A DNA stretch of 64,000 bases from Streptomyces clavifer (GTDB lineage Bacteria; Actinomycetota; Actinomycetes; Streptomycetales; Streptomycetaceae), in contig BMWJ01000009.1 of assembly GCA_014651175.1 (NCBI GenBank), forward strand, positions 1-64,000. The letters are read 5' to 3'. The notes beneath the pieces are model-generated. The model was not told where the DNA came from. It saw nothing but the letters and a program-made list of their open reading frames with translations, and ran no database searches. The first letter of the stretch is position 1. Each line of letters begins with the position of its first letter. Shown one piece after another: positions 16,966 through 24,714 of the stretch. The position numbers and the translations under genes are program-made.

Positions 16966-17823
16966 ATGGAGCTGACGGACGCGATCGGCGAGAACGACGA
17001 CTCGGAGGGCGCGGCGGACCTGTTCCGCGTGATCGGCCGCCAGGTGCGGCTGCTCCGTGAACGAGCGGACCTCACCCAGCGGGAGCTGGGTGAGCGGCTC
17101 GGCTACAGCGAGGACCTGGTCCGCTCGTTGGAGCGCGGACGCCGGACGCCGCAGCCGGAGTTCCTGGACGCGGCGGACGACACCCTGGGGGCGGGCGGGC
17201 TGCTGCGGGCCGCGACGGAGGACGTGGCGCGGGCGAAGGCCAGGGCGCGGGTGAAGCATCCGGCGTGGTTCCGGGACTACGCGCGGCTGGAGGCGGATGC
17301 GGTGGAGGTCCACGAGTACGGCAGCCACGTCGTGCCGGGGCTGCTGCAGACCGAGGCCCACGCACGAGCCCTCTTCGCGATGCGCAAGCCCCTGCTGGAC
17401 GACGCGACCATCGAGGTCAGGGTTGCCGCACGGCTGATTCGGCAGGAGCTGCTGACCCGGTGGCCTGCACCGATCCTGACGTGCATCATCGAGGAGTCGG
17501 TGCTGCGCAGGCCGATCGGTGGCGCCGAGGTGCACACGGACCAGCTCGAGAAGCTGCTCGAGCTGGGGCAGTTGAGGAGTCTGGAGCTGCAGGTCATGCC
17601 CACCGAGCGCGACACACACGCCGGTATGGGCGGCCCCTTCATCCTCCTGGCGCCCAAGGGACGTCCCCAAGTGGGCTACCTGGAAGTCCAGAACGTCAGC
17701 AGGCTGGTCACCGATCCGGACGAGGTCCGTATCCTGGCTGCACGCTACGGCAGCATCAGGGCGCAGGCGCTCAGTCCATCCGATTCCCTGGCTGCCATCA
17801 AGGAGTTGCTGGGAGCGGCATGA
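16966..17823 (+). CDS. XRE-family regulator with DUF5753 domain
   Basis: A 285-residue protein with an N-terminal Cro/C1 helix-turn-helix (LTQRELGERLGYS, then VRSLERGRRTP) and the actinobacterial DUF5753 domain that begins at W-F-R-D-Y and contains VPGLLQTEAHARAL. These proteins pair with small DUF397 proteins and, at many loci, a RsbW-like ATPase; the best studied relatives (WhiJ, AbaA-type loci) affect development and antibiotic production. The ATG at 16966 is chosen over a GTG at 16945 because of GGGA five bases before it. It overlaps the DUF397 gene by ATGA. Confidence 0.92.
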   Translation: MELTDAIGENDDSEGAADLFRVIGRQVRLLRERADLTQRELGERLGYSEDLVRSLERGRRTPQPEFLDAADDTLGAGGLLRAATEDVARAKARARVKHPAWFRDYARLEADAVEVHEYGSHVVPGLLQTEAHARALFAMRKPLLDDATIEVRVAARLIRQELLTRWPAPILTCIIEESVLRRPIGGAEVHTDQLEKLLELGQLRSLELQVMPTERDTHAGMGGPFILLAPKGRPQVGYLEVQNVSRLVTDPDEVRILAARYGSIRAQALSPSDSLAAIKELLGAA

Positions 17824-18026
17824 GTATCGACGGCTCTGCAGGCACGGTGACATCCCTCGTATGGGTCACGAGCACCTACAGCTCCAACGAGGGCGGAGCG
17901 TGCGTAGAGGTCGCCGCCACCGGCCACGCCGTCCTCGTACGCGACTCCAAGGACCTCACCCGCCCCCACGTCACCGTCTCCCCCACCCGCTGGGCGCACT
18001 TCGTGCGCTACGCCGCGGACGCTTGA
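17820..18026 (+). CDS. DUF397 small protein, partner of the XRE regulator
   Basis: A 68-residue protein with the family pattern W-x-T-S-x-Y-S-S-N...C-V-E-V-A and V-R-D-S-K-D, ending in R-W-x-H-F-V-R. It is coupled to the regulator by an ATGA overlap. DUF397 proteins are thought to modulate their cognate DUF5753 regulators; the mechanism is not settled. Confidence 0.92.
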   Translation: MSIDGSAGTVTSLVWVTSTYSSNEGGACVEVAATGHAVLVRDSKDLTRPHVTVSPTRWAHFVRYAADA

Positions 18027-18053
18027 GCGCGCGCCGCAGGATGCGGCAGCGAA

Positions 18054-18087
18054 GGGGTGTGCGGCCCGCGTCCGGGCCGCACACCCC
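18054..18087. terminator. Bidirectional terminator
   Basis: A 15-bp perfect stem (18054-18068 with 18073-18087) with a 4-nt loop lies between the convergent DUF397 and pectate lyase genes and can serve both. Confidence 0.8.
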
Positions 18088-18102
18088 CCGTTCACGCGAG
18101 GG

Positions 18103-19077
18103 TCAGAGCTTGCCGGCTCCGGCGCCCGCGGTCACCGATGCGGGGACGGACGAGGCCGGCTCGGCCGTGTAGGAGTACGGCGGCTTGGTGAACGAGCCGG
18201 TCCTCGAGATCTCGGTGGCCGCGCCGCCGAGGTCGTTGCCCCGCTGGACCACGTAACCGTCCTCGTCGCTGCTGCGACTGGTCGTGATCGCGATCTTCGT
18301 GTTGCGGAAGACGTTGTTCTCGACCAGCATCTGCGCGCCCATGCGGGAGTGCACGGCGGTGTCCGCGCCCTCGACGTAGTTGTCGTAGAAGTGGCCGGTG
18401 CCGAAGCGGAGGCTGGGGATGCGCGAGTAGATGTTCTGGAAGTGGTTGTGGTGGTACGTCACGCGCAGGTGGCCCTTGTCCTCACTCCCGTTGTTGTCGC
18501 TGTGCCCGACGAGGCTTCCCTTGTAGTGGTTCTTGAAGGTGTTCCAGGAGACCGTGACGTTGTCCGAGGCGTGCGTGATGTCCAGCAGGCCGTCGTAGTA
18601 GTCCTTGTCGTGGTCGCGGTCCGCGAGGAAGGAGTTGTGGTCGATCCAGACCTTGGTGGAGTTCTGGACGGTGATGCCGTCGGAGGGGGCGAGCGGCTTG
18701 CTGATGTTCAGGTTGCGGATGACGATGTTCGTCTCGCTCTTGAGGCGCAGGCCGCCGCCGGTGAATCCGGAGGAGGAACCGACGCCCAGCACCGTGGTGT
18801 TGGAGCCGACGTCGACCTGGCCGCTCAGCGAGATGAGTCCGCTCACCCTGACCGTCTTGGCGGTGTCGCCGGTGACAGCCGACTTGAACGCGGCGAGGGT
18901 GCTGACGGTCGTGGCGGCGGCGCTGCCGCCGCCGGTCGTGCCCGCGCCGAAGCCCACGGGGCTGGACTCGGCGGCGCCTGCGGAGTGGGGGAGCACCGCG
19001 ACGGTGAGAGCCGCGACGGTGGTGGCTGCGGCCAGTGCCGTGACGCGGCTTCGGCTGCTGCGGAGACGGGTGCGCAT
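18103..19077 (-). CDS. Secreted pectate lyase, PL1
   Basis: A 324-residue exported lyase that cleaves polygalacturonate by beta-elimination. A basic signal peptide (1 to about 36, ending SAGAAE) is followed by a parallel beta-helix with WIDHNSF (D146), the calcium region DGLLDITHASDN and the R-x-P-x2-R motif R219/R224 in RIPSLRFG that supplies the catalytic arginine. AAGGGA precedes the ATG at 19077. It is shorter than the PL1 enzyme at 30959 and lacks the long insert of that enzyme, so the two probably differ in product profile. Confidence 0.93.
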   Translation of the reverse strand: MRTRLRSSRSRVTALAAATTVAALTVAVLPHSAGAAESSPVGFGAGTTGGGSAAATTVSTLAAFKSAVTGDTAKTVRVSGLISLSGQVDVGSNTTVLGVGSSSGFTGGGLRLKSETNIVIRNLNISKPLAPSDGITVQNSTKVWIDHNSFLADRDHDKDYYDGLLDITHASDNVTVSWNTFKNHYKGSLVGHSDNNGSEDKGHLRVTYHHNHFQNIYSRIPSLRFGTGHFYDNYVEGADTAVHSRMGAQMLVENNVFRNTKIAITTSRSSDEDGYVVQRGNDLGGAATEISRTGSFTKPPYSYTAEPASSVPASVTAGAGAGKL

Positions 19078-19254
19078 GGGGGGTCCCTTCTCGGTACGAC
19101 GGAGTGCGGGGTGCACTCATGGGTCGCCACCGGTGGCCCGCAGGTTGCCGGGCCGGGACAACTGATTCACGTACGTGGAGCATGACGTGGGTATGTGACC
19201 CCGCCGTCGGCTCGGGGCGCGGCCGGGCGGCAGGGTCGGCCGCCCGGGAAACGA

Positions 19255-19284
19255 CTCACCCTCCGGCCGGGGCCGGAGGGTGAG
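19255..19284 (-). terminator. Terminator of the ALDH-DUF1349 operon
   Basis: A 14-bp perfect stem (19255-19268 with 19271-19284) with a tight loop stands about 30 bases beyond the DUF1349 stop. Confidence 0.75.
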
Positions 19285-19315
19285 CACCGCTGTGCGCCGG
19301 GGAGCGTTACCCGGG

Positions 19316-19927
19316 TCAGCTGCCGTCGCGCAGGTCACCGAGGCCGGTGGGCCGGAACTCGATGCGGTCGAACGACACCTCGCACCCTTCACCCGTGGGC
19401 GACTGGACCAGGAAGCCGGCCCGGAGCGAGGCCCGCTCCTGCTCCGTACCGAGGGTGAACACGCGGACGAAGGTCCACTTCTCGCCGTCGGCCGACGCGT
19501 GGAAGGCGAACGCGCTGCCCGTACGGCTGAGCCGCAGCCAGACGGTGTCGCCCTCCACCTCGGAGGAGTTGGCGTCGTCGGAGTGGCCGCGGGTGACGAC
19601 CGTGCAGATCGTGGGACGGGCCGGGGAGAGCTCGAAGCAGAGCTTCGCCCAGTCCCTTTCCCCGGCGTGCAGGTAGAGCACGCCCGCGTCGAAGGCCGCC
19701 GCGAAGCCGACCTTCACCCGGGCGGACAGCTGGAAATCACCCTCCGGCACGGCACCGAGCAGGCGCGGGGCGTCGGAGGCGGACTCCAGGGAGTCGCCGT
19801 CCGGCGGGACGAAGCGGTCCTGCCGGGCACCCGCCCGGCCGGTCAGCACACCGTCTTCGTACGCCCATCCGCCCTCGGGGCCGAAGGCCTCCAGGGCGAA
19901 GGGCAGCTCGGGAAGTCGCTCGCTCAT
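19316..19927 (-). CDS. DUF1349 concanavalin-like beta-sandwich protein
   Basis: A 203-residue protein without a signal peptide. It has the DUF1349 pattern D-F-Q-L-S-A-R-V-K-V...D-A-G-V-L-Y-L...D-W-A-K-L-C-F-E...W-L-R-L-S-R. The name used in databases (regulation of enolase protein 1) comes from yeast and is not informative here. It starts inside the stop of the aldehyde dehydrogenase (ATGA), so it belongs to that operon. The fold suggests glycan binding. The same beta-sandwich type appears at the C-terminus of the GH43 enzyme of this island. Confidence 0.85.
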   Translation of the reverse strand: MSERLPELPFALEAFGPEGGWAYEDGVLTGRAGARQDRFVPPDGDSLESASDAPRLLGAVPEGDFQLSARVKVGFAAAFDAGVLYLHAGERDWAKLCFELSPARPTICTVVTRGHSDDANSSEVEGDTVWLRLSRTGSAFAFHASADGEKWTFVRVFTLGTEQERASLRAGFLVQSPTGEGCEVSFDRIEFRPTGLGDLRDGS

Positions 19928-21444
19928 GCGCGCCGCCCGTCGACCCGGCGGGGCAGGCCCTGCGGGTTGTCCTCGCGCAGCTCCGCCGGCAGCAGGGCGT
20001 CGGGCGTGGACTGATAGCTGACCGGCCGCAGCCAGCGTTCGATCGCCGTGGCGCCGACCGACGTGGAGGTGGAGGTGGTGGCCGGGTAGGGGCCTCCGTG
20101 GTGCTGGGCGGGAGCGACGGCGACGCCGGTCGGCCAGCCGTTGACCAGGACGCGTCCGGCCAGCGGGGTGAGCGCCGAGAGCAGACCCGCGGCGCTGCCG
20201 TCGGCCTCCTCGGTGGCGATCTGGAGGGTGGCGGTGAGGTTGCCGGGGAGCCGGGAGAGCACGGTCGTGATCTCGTCCTCGGAGTCGTAGCGCGCGACGA
20301 CGGTGACGGGGCCGAAGCACTCCTCCAGCAGCGCGTCGTGCGGGCCCTCTTCGGCCAGCCGTCGCGCGGGGACGGTCAGGAAGCCGGCGGAGACGGTGTG
20401 CTCGCCGCCCGCTCCGGGGGTGACGGGGGCCTCCACGTCCGGGAGCGCGGCCCGTTCGGCCACTCCCGCCACGAAGGCGTCCCGCATCCGGTGGTCGAGC
20501 ATGACCCCGGCACCGGTGTCGCTGACCGTCTCGGTGAGGGACTTCAGCAGCCGGTCACCGGACTCGCCGGACGGAGCGAAGACGAAGCCGGGCTTGGTGC
20601 AGAACTGTCCGGCGCCCATGGTCATGGAGCCGCCGAGCCCGGCACCGATCTGCTCGCCCCGTTCCGCGGCGGCCGCCGCGGTGACGACGACGGGGTTGAG
20701 GGAGCCGAGCTCGCCGTGGAAGGGGATCGGGACGGGACGGGACGCCGCCGCGTCGAAGAGGGCCCGCCCGCCGCGGATGGAACCGGTGAACCCGGCGGCG
20801 CTGACGAGCGGATGCTTCACGAGCTCGACGCCCGCGTCGAAGCCGTGAAGCACACTCACGACGTCCTCGGGCAGGCCGTGCTGTGCGGCGGCCCTGCGCA
20901 GGAGCGAGGCGCAGAGCTCGGACGTCGCGGGATGGTCGGGGTGCGCCTTGACGACGACCGGGCAGCCCGCGGCGAGCGCGCTCGCCGTGTCACCGCCGGG
21001 GACGGAGAAGGCGAGGGGGAAGTTGCTCGCCGCGTAGACGGCGACGACGCCGAGCGGGATCTTGTAGCGGCGCAGGTCCGGCCAGGGCGGGGTCCTGCTG
21101 CCGTCCTCGTGGTCGATGTGGATGTCGAGGAAGGCACCCTCCTCGACGACCTCGGCGAAGGCCTTCAACTGCGCTGCCGTGCGTGCGAGTTCGCCGGTGA
21201 GGCGGGCCGGACCGAGGGCGGTCTCCGCGTCTGCGGCCTCGATGACGTGCTCCCGCGCCCCGGCGAGCAGATCGGCGGCCGTCCGCAGGAACGCGGCGCG
21301 CACCGTGCGGTCGGCCAGCGCGTCGCGTACGGCATGCGCGGCCCGGACCGCGCGGTCGACCTCCTCCGCTGTAGCCTCCACGGCAACCTGCTCACGCGGG
21401 TTCCCGGTTCGGGGGTCGACACTCCAGACTGGTGCTGCTGCCAC
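19924..21444 (-). CDS. Alpha-ketoglutaric semialdehyde dehydrogenase (ALDH superfamily)
   Basis: A 506-residue NAD(P)-dependent aldehyde dehydrogenase of the KGSADH branch. The catalytic cysteine is C282 in GAGQFCTKPG, the general base E245 in FHGELGSLNP, and N141 lies in ASNFPLAFS. It would oxidise 2-oxoglutarate semialdehyde to 2-oxoglutarate, the last step after kdgD of this window. The GTG at 21444 is preferred to an ATG at 21474 because AAGGAAA precedes it at the right distance. It is divergent from an IclR regulator and followed by DUF1349 in the same transcript. Confidence 0.88.
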   Translation of the reverse strand: MAAAPVWSVDPRTGNPREQVAVEATAEEVDRAVRAAHAVRDALADRTVRAAFLRTAADLLAGAREHVIEAADAETALGPARLTGELARTAAQLKAFAEVVEEGAFLDIHIDHEDGSRTPPWPDLRRYKIPLGVVAVYAASNFPLAFSVPGGDTASALAAGCPVVVKAHPDHPATSELCASLLRRAAAQHGLPEDVVSVLHGFDAGVELVKHPLVSAAGFTGSIRGGRALFDAAASRPVPIPFHGELGSLNPVVVTAAAAAERGEQIGAGLGGSMTMGAGQFCTKPGFVFAPSGESGDRLLKSLTETVSDTGAGVMLDHRMRDAFVAGVAERAALPDVEAPVTPGAGGEHTVSAGFLTVPARRLAEEGPHDALLEECFGPVTVVARYDSEDEITTVLSRLPGNLTATLQIATEEADGSAAGLLSALTPLAGRVLVNGWPTGVAVAPAQHHGGPYPATTSTSTSVGATAIERWLRPVSYQSTPDALLPAELREDNPQGLPRRVDGRRA

Positions 21445-21481
21445 CGTGTTTCCTTCCGGTCCACTGCCACACATCAGGAGT

Positions 21482-21499
21482 TGTTCGGTATTCTGAACA
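21482..21499. promoter_or_regulatory. Putative IclR operator
   Basis: TGTTCGGTATTCTGAACA is an 18-base imperfect palindrome with perfect TGTTC/GAACA arms, midway between the divergent dehydrogenase and IclR genes. IclR proteins bind such sites, so the neighbour is the likely ligand. Confidence 0.55.
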
Positions 21500-21608
21500 G
21501 CGTTCCTGATCGTGAATACGCAAGGGACTCTATTTCCGGGCGTTCCGGTTGGCAAGAAGTCGCAGCGTTGCGCAGGTAGTACAAGAAGGCTGGAAGGGGC
21601 ATAGGGCG

Positions 21609-22379
21609 ATGTCGGTTGCCGAGTCCGGTGGGACACAGGTCAAGTCTGCGGTACGGACGGTGGAGCTCCTCGAATACTTCGCGGGGCGCCCCGGTATGCA
21701 CTCGCTGGCGGCCGTGCAGGAGGCCGTCGGCTACCCCAAGTCCAGCCTGTACATGCTGCTGCGGACGCTCGTGGAGCTGGGCTGGGTCGAGACGGACGCG
21801 ACGGGCACGCGGTACGGGATCGGGGTGCGCGCCCTGCTCGTCGGCACCTCGTACATCGACGGGGACGAGGTCGTCACCGCCGCCCGCCCCACCCTGGACC
21901 GGCTCTCCGACGACACCACGGAGACCATCCACCTGGCCCGCCTGGACGGGACGAACGTGGTCTACCTCGCCACCAGGCAGTCCCAGCACTACCTGCGCCC
22001 CTTCACCCGCGTCGGCCGCCGGCTGCCCGCGCACTCCACCTCGCTCGGCAAGGCACTGCTGGCCACCCACAGCGACGAGCAGGTCCGCAAGATGCTGCCC
22101 GAGACGCTTCCCGCGCTCACGGAGCACACCCTCACCGACCGCGAGAAGCTGATCGAGGAACTGCACCTCATCCGCGAGCAGGGCTACGCGGTGGACCGCG
22201 AGGAGAACACGCTGGGACTGCGCTGCTTCGGCATCGCGATCCCGTACCGCACCCCCGCACGCGACGCGATCAGCTGCTCGGTGCCGGTGGCCCGGCTCAC
22301 TCCGGCACACGAGCAGATGGTCAAGGACGCCCTGTTCGACGCCCGTGACCGGCTGACCCTCGCGACCCGGAGGCTCTGA
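21609..22379 (+). CDS. IclR-family transcriptional regulator
   Basis: A 256-residue regulator with an N-terminal winged helix (SAVRTVELLEYF, then GYPKSSLYMLLRTL) and a C-terminal ligand domain with the conserved RLPAHSTSLGKALLA segment. IclR proteins such as KdgR relatives control sugar-acid genes. Being divergent from the KGSA dehydrogenase of a pectin island, it is a good candidate for sensing a uronate catabolite. The ATG at 21609 has GGAAGGGG upstream. The GNAT gene follows by 3 bases. Confidence 0.9.
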   Translation: MSVAESGGTQVKSAVRTVELLEYFAGRPGMHSLAAVQEAVGYPKSSLYMLLRTLVELGWVETDATGTRYGIGVRALLVGTSYIDGDEVVTAARPTLDRLSDDTTETIHLARLDGTNVVYLATRQSQHYLRPFTRVGRRLPAHSTSLGKALLATHSDEQVRKMLPETLPALTEHTLTDREKLIEELHLIREQGYAVDREENTLGLRCFGIAIPYRTPARDAISCSVPVARLTPAHEQMVKDALFDARDRLTLATRRL

Positions 22380-22382
22380 CCG

Positions 22383-22856
22383 GTGCACATCGCCCTGCGC
22401 GAGGTCAGGGACGGCGACCTCCCGCTGTTCTTCGCGTTCATGAGCGACCCGGAGGCGACCCGGATGGCTGCCTTCACCAGCGCCGACCCCTCGGACCGGG
22501 CCATGTTCAACGCCCACTGGCAGCGCATCCGCGCCTCCGACACCGTGATCATGCGCACGGTGCTCGCCGACGGTGCGGTGGTCGGCAGCGTCGGGGTGTA
22601 CGGGGCGCCGGCCGAGCGCGAGGTCACCTACTGGGTGGACAGGGCCCACTGGGGCCGGGGGCTGGCGACCGCCGCGCTGCGGGCGCTCCTCGACGCCGTA
22701 CCGGAGCGTCCGCTGCACGCACGGGCCGCGGCCGACAACGCCGGTTCGCTGCGGGTGCTGGCGAAGTGCGGCTTCACCGTGACCGGCACGGACCGGGGCT
22801 ACGCCCAGGCGCGCGGCGAGGAGACCGACGAACTGCTCCTGCGGCTCGACGCCTGA
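22383..22856 (+). CDS. GNAT-family N-acetyltransferase
   Basis: A 157-residue RimJ/RimL-like GNAT enzyme. It opens IALREVRDGDLPLFFAFM and has the acetyl-CoA motif HWGRGLATAALRAL and the end motif NAGSLRVLAKCGF. The acceptor is unknown. Its GTG start lies 3 bases after the IclR stop, so it is co-transcribed, but it has no evident link to pectin. Confidence 0.88.
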   Translation: MHIALREVRDGDLPLFFAFMSDPEATRMAAFTSADPSDRAMFNAHWQRIRASDTVIMRTVLADGAVVGSVGVYGAPAEREVTYWVDRAHWGRGLATAALRALLDAVPERPLHARAAADNAGSLRVLAKCGFTVTGTDRGYAQARGEETDELLLRLDA

Positions 22857-22872
22857 CCCGTCGGCGACCGTC

Positions 22873-22897
22873 CGTCCCGGCTCCGGGGGCCGGGACG
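22873..22897 (+). terminator. Terminator after the GNAT gene
   Basis: A 9-bp perfect stem (22873-22881 with 22889-22897) with a 7-nt loop stands 17 bases beyond the GNAT stop. Confidence 0.65.
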
Positions 22898-23015
22898 GCG
22901 CTCCGCCGTGGGGCGGGGCGGGGCGGACCGTCACCCCGGCCCGGCGGCTGAGAATCGGGTGAGAAGGGACACGAGCGGGAACGCCCCCGTCGTGCCCGCT
23001 CGTCCCTCCATCGGG

Positions 23016-24467
23016 ATGAACAAGACAATCAGGCGCGCCTCGGTCTTCTGTCTGCTCATGGTTCTCGCCCTGCTGGTGCGGGCGACCTGGGTGCAGGCGT
23101 ACGAGGCCCGGGCGCTCGCAGACGACGAACACAACCGGCGGAACACGATCGCGCAGTACGCGCAGCCGCTCGGTGACATCATCGTGGCCGGATCCCCGGT
23201 CACCGGTTCGAAGGAGACGGACGGCGGAGATCTCCGCTACAAGCGGACCTACACCCGGGGCGAGCTGTACGCGGCGGTCACGGGTTACAGCTCGCAGGCC
23301 TACGGTGCCACCCAGCTCGAAGGCATCTACAGCAAGGTGCTCGACGGCACCGACGACCGGCTGAAGGACCCCGCCGCGGTCCTGACCGGCGAGCGGGCGG
23401 CCCCGGGCCAGGTGCTGACGACCATCGACCCGGACGTCCAGAAGGCGGCCTTCGAGGCGCTCGGCGACGACCGGGGAGCGGCCGTCGCGATGGACCCGGA
23501 GACCGGCCGGATCCTGGGCATGGTCTCCTCCCCGTCGTACGACCCGTCCGGCATCAGCGGGACGGCCGACGGGGACGCCTGGCAGAAGCTGCTCGACGAC
23601 GAGGACAAGCCGCTGGTCAACCGGGCACTGCGGCAGCCGCTCCCGCCCGGTTCGACGTTCAAGCTGGTGGTGGCGTCGGCGGCGCTGGAGGACGGCCTGT
23701 ACGGCTCGGTCGACGAGCCCACCGACAGCCCCGACCCGTACACCCTGCCCGGCACGACGACGGTCCTGTCGAACGAGAACCCCTCCGCCCCCTGCGAGAA
23801 CGCCACGCTGCGCACGGCACTCCAGTACTCCTGCAACAACGTCTTCGCAAAGGTGGCCGCCGATCTCGGCCAGGACAGGCTGAAGGCGATGGCGGACGCG
23901 TTCGGATTCGACACCGAGAAGCTGGACGTGCCGGTGCGGGCCTCCGAGAGCGTGTACCCGACGGGCATGGACAAGGCGCAGACGGCGCTGACCGGCATCG
24001 GGCAGTTCGAGGTGACCGCGACCCCGCTGCAGATGGCCATGGTCTCCGCCGCCCTCGCGAACGGCGGCGAGCTGGCCGCGCCGCACATGGTGTCCCGGGT
24101 GACGGACGGCGACGGCTCCACACTGCAGGAGTTCGAGGACGGTGACACCGAGCGGGTCGTGTCAAAGTCGACCGCGGAGCAGCTGCGGAGCGCGATGGTC
24201 ACCGTCGTGGAGGAGGGTACGGGCACGAACGCCCGGATCGACGGCGCCGAGGTGGGCGGCAAGACGGGCACGGCGCAGAACGGCGTGGACAACAGCAACA
24301 CCCCGTACGCGTGGTTCACCTCGTACGCGAAGGACGAATCGACCGGCAGGCAGGTCGCGGTCGCGGTGGTCGTCGAGGACTCGGGGGCGGCCCGCTCGGA
24401 GGTGAGCGGCAACGGTCTGGCGGCGCCGATCGCCCGGAAGATGATGAAGGCGGCGCTGGCCGGCTGA
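23016..24467 (+). CDS. Class B penicillin-binding protein (PbpA-like transpeptidase)
   Basis: A 484-residue membrane-anchored D,D-transpeptidase. An N-terminal helix (about residues 8-24) is followed by a short dimerisation region and the transpeptidase domain with the catalytic serine in S213-T-F-K216, S272-C-N274 and K416-T-G418-T-A. Streptomyces genomes carry several such proteins; the housekeeping copy lies beside a rodA/ftsW gene and ser/thr kinases, whereas this one stands alone. The ATG at 23016 is used because it starts just ahead of the membrane helix. Confidence 0.92.
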   Translation: MNKTIRRASVFCLLMVLALLVRATWVQAYEARALADDEHNRRNTIAQYAQPLGDIIVAGSPVTGSKETDGGDLRYKRTYTRGELYAAVTGYSSQAYGATQLEGIYSKVLDGTDDRLKDPAAVLTGERAAPGQVLTTIDPDVQKAAFEALGDDRGAAVAMDPETGRILGMVSSPSYDPSGISGTADGDAWQKLLDDEDKPLVNRALRQPLPPGSTFKLVVASAALEDGLYGSVDEPTDSPDPYTLPGTTTVLSNENPSAPCENATLRTALQYSCNNVFAKVAADLGQDRLKAMADAFGFDTEKLDVPVRASESVYPTGMDKAQTALTGIGQFEVTATPLQMAMVSAALANGGELAAPHMVSRVTDGDGSTLQEFEDGDTERVVSKSTAEQLRSAMVTVVEEGTGTNARIDGAEVGGKTGTAQNGVDNSNTPYAWFTSYAKDESTGRQVAVAVVVEDSGAARSEVSGNGLAAPIARKMMKAALAG

Positions 24468-24592
24468 CATCGCGGCCCGGCGCGAGCCTCCCCCCGGCTC
24501 CCGGGCGCGGTCTCCGGTCTCCCTGACGAAGCGACGCCCGCTCACCGCCCCCGTGCCCCGGCCGGTCCGGGAGTAGGGCGCCGTGCGGCCCG

Positions 24593-24638
24593 GCATCCGC
24601 GGAGAGAAGGGGCAGGGGCCTCTCCTCTCCGCGGATGC
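24593..24638. terminator. Bidirectional terminator between PBP and purine permease genes
   Basis: A 14-bp perfect stem (24593-24606 with 24625-24638) lies between two convergent genes. Confidence 0.75.
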
Positions 24639-24714
24639 CTTCGCTCCGAGGGCGACCGCGGCTGTGGCGACCGCGGCTGTCGCTGCCCCGGTTCAGCTCG
24701 CGTCGACGGAGCCC

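Noticed and set aside
19168-19177. Palindrome CACGTACGTG upstream of the PL1 gene
   Set aside because: Perfect but only 10 bases and without a clear promoter next to it; such GTAC-centred palindromes are common in this kind of DNA.
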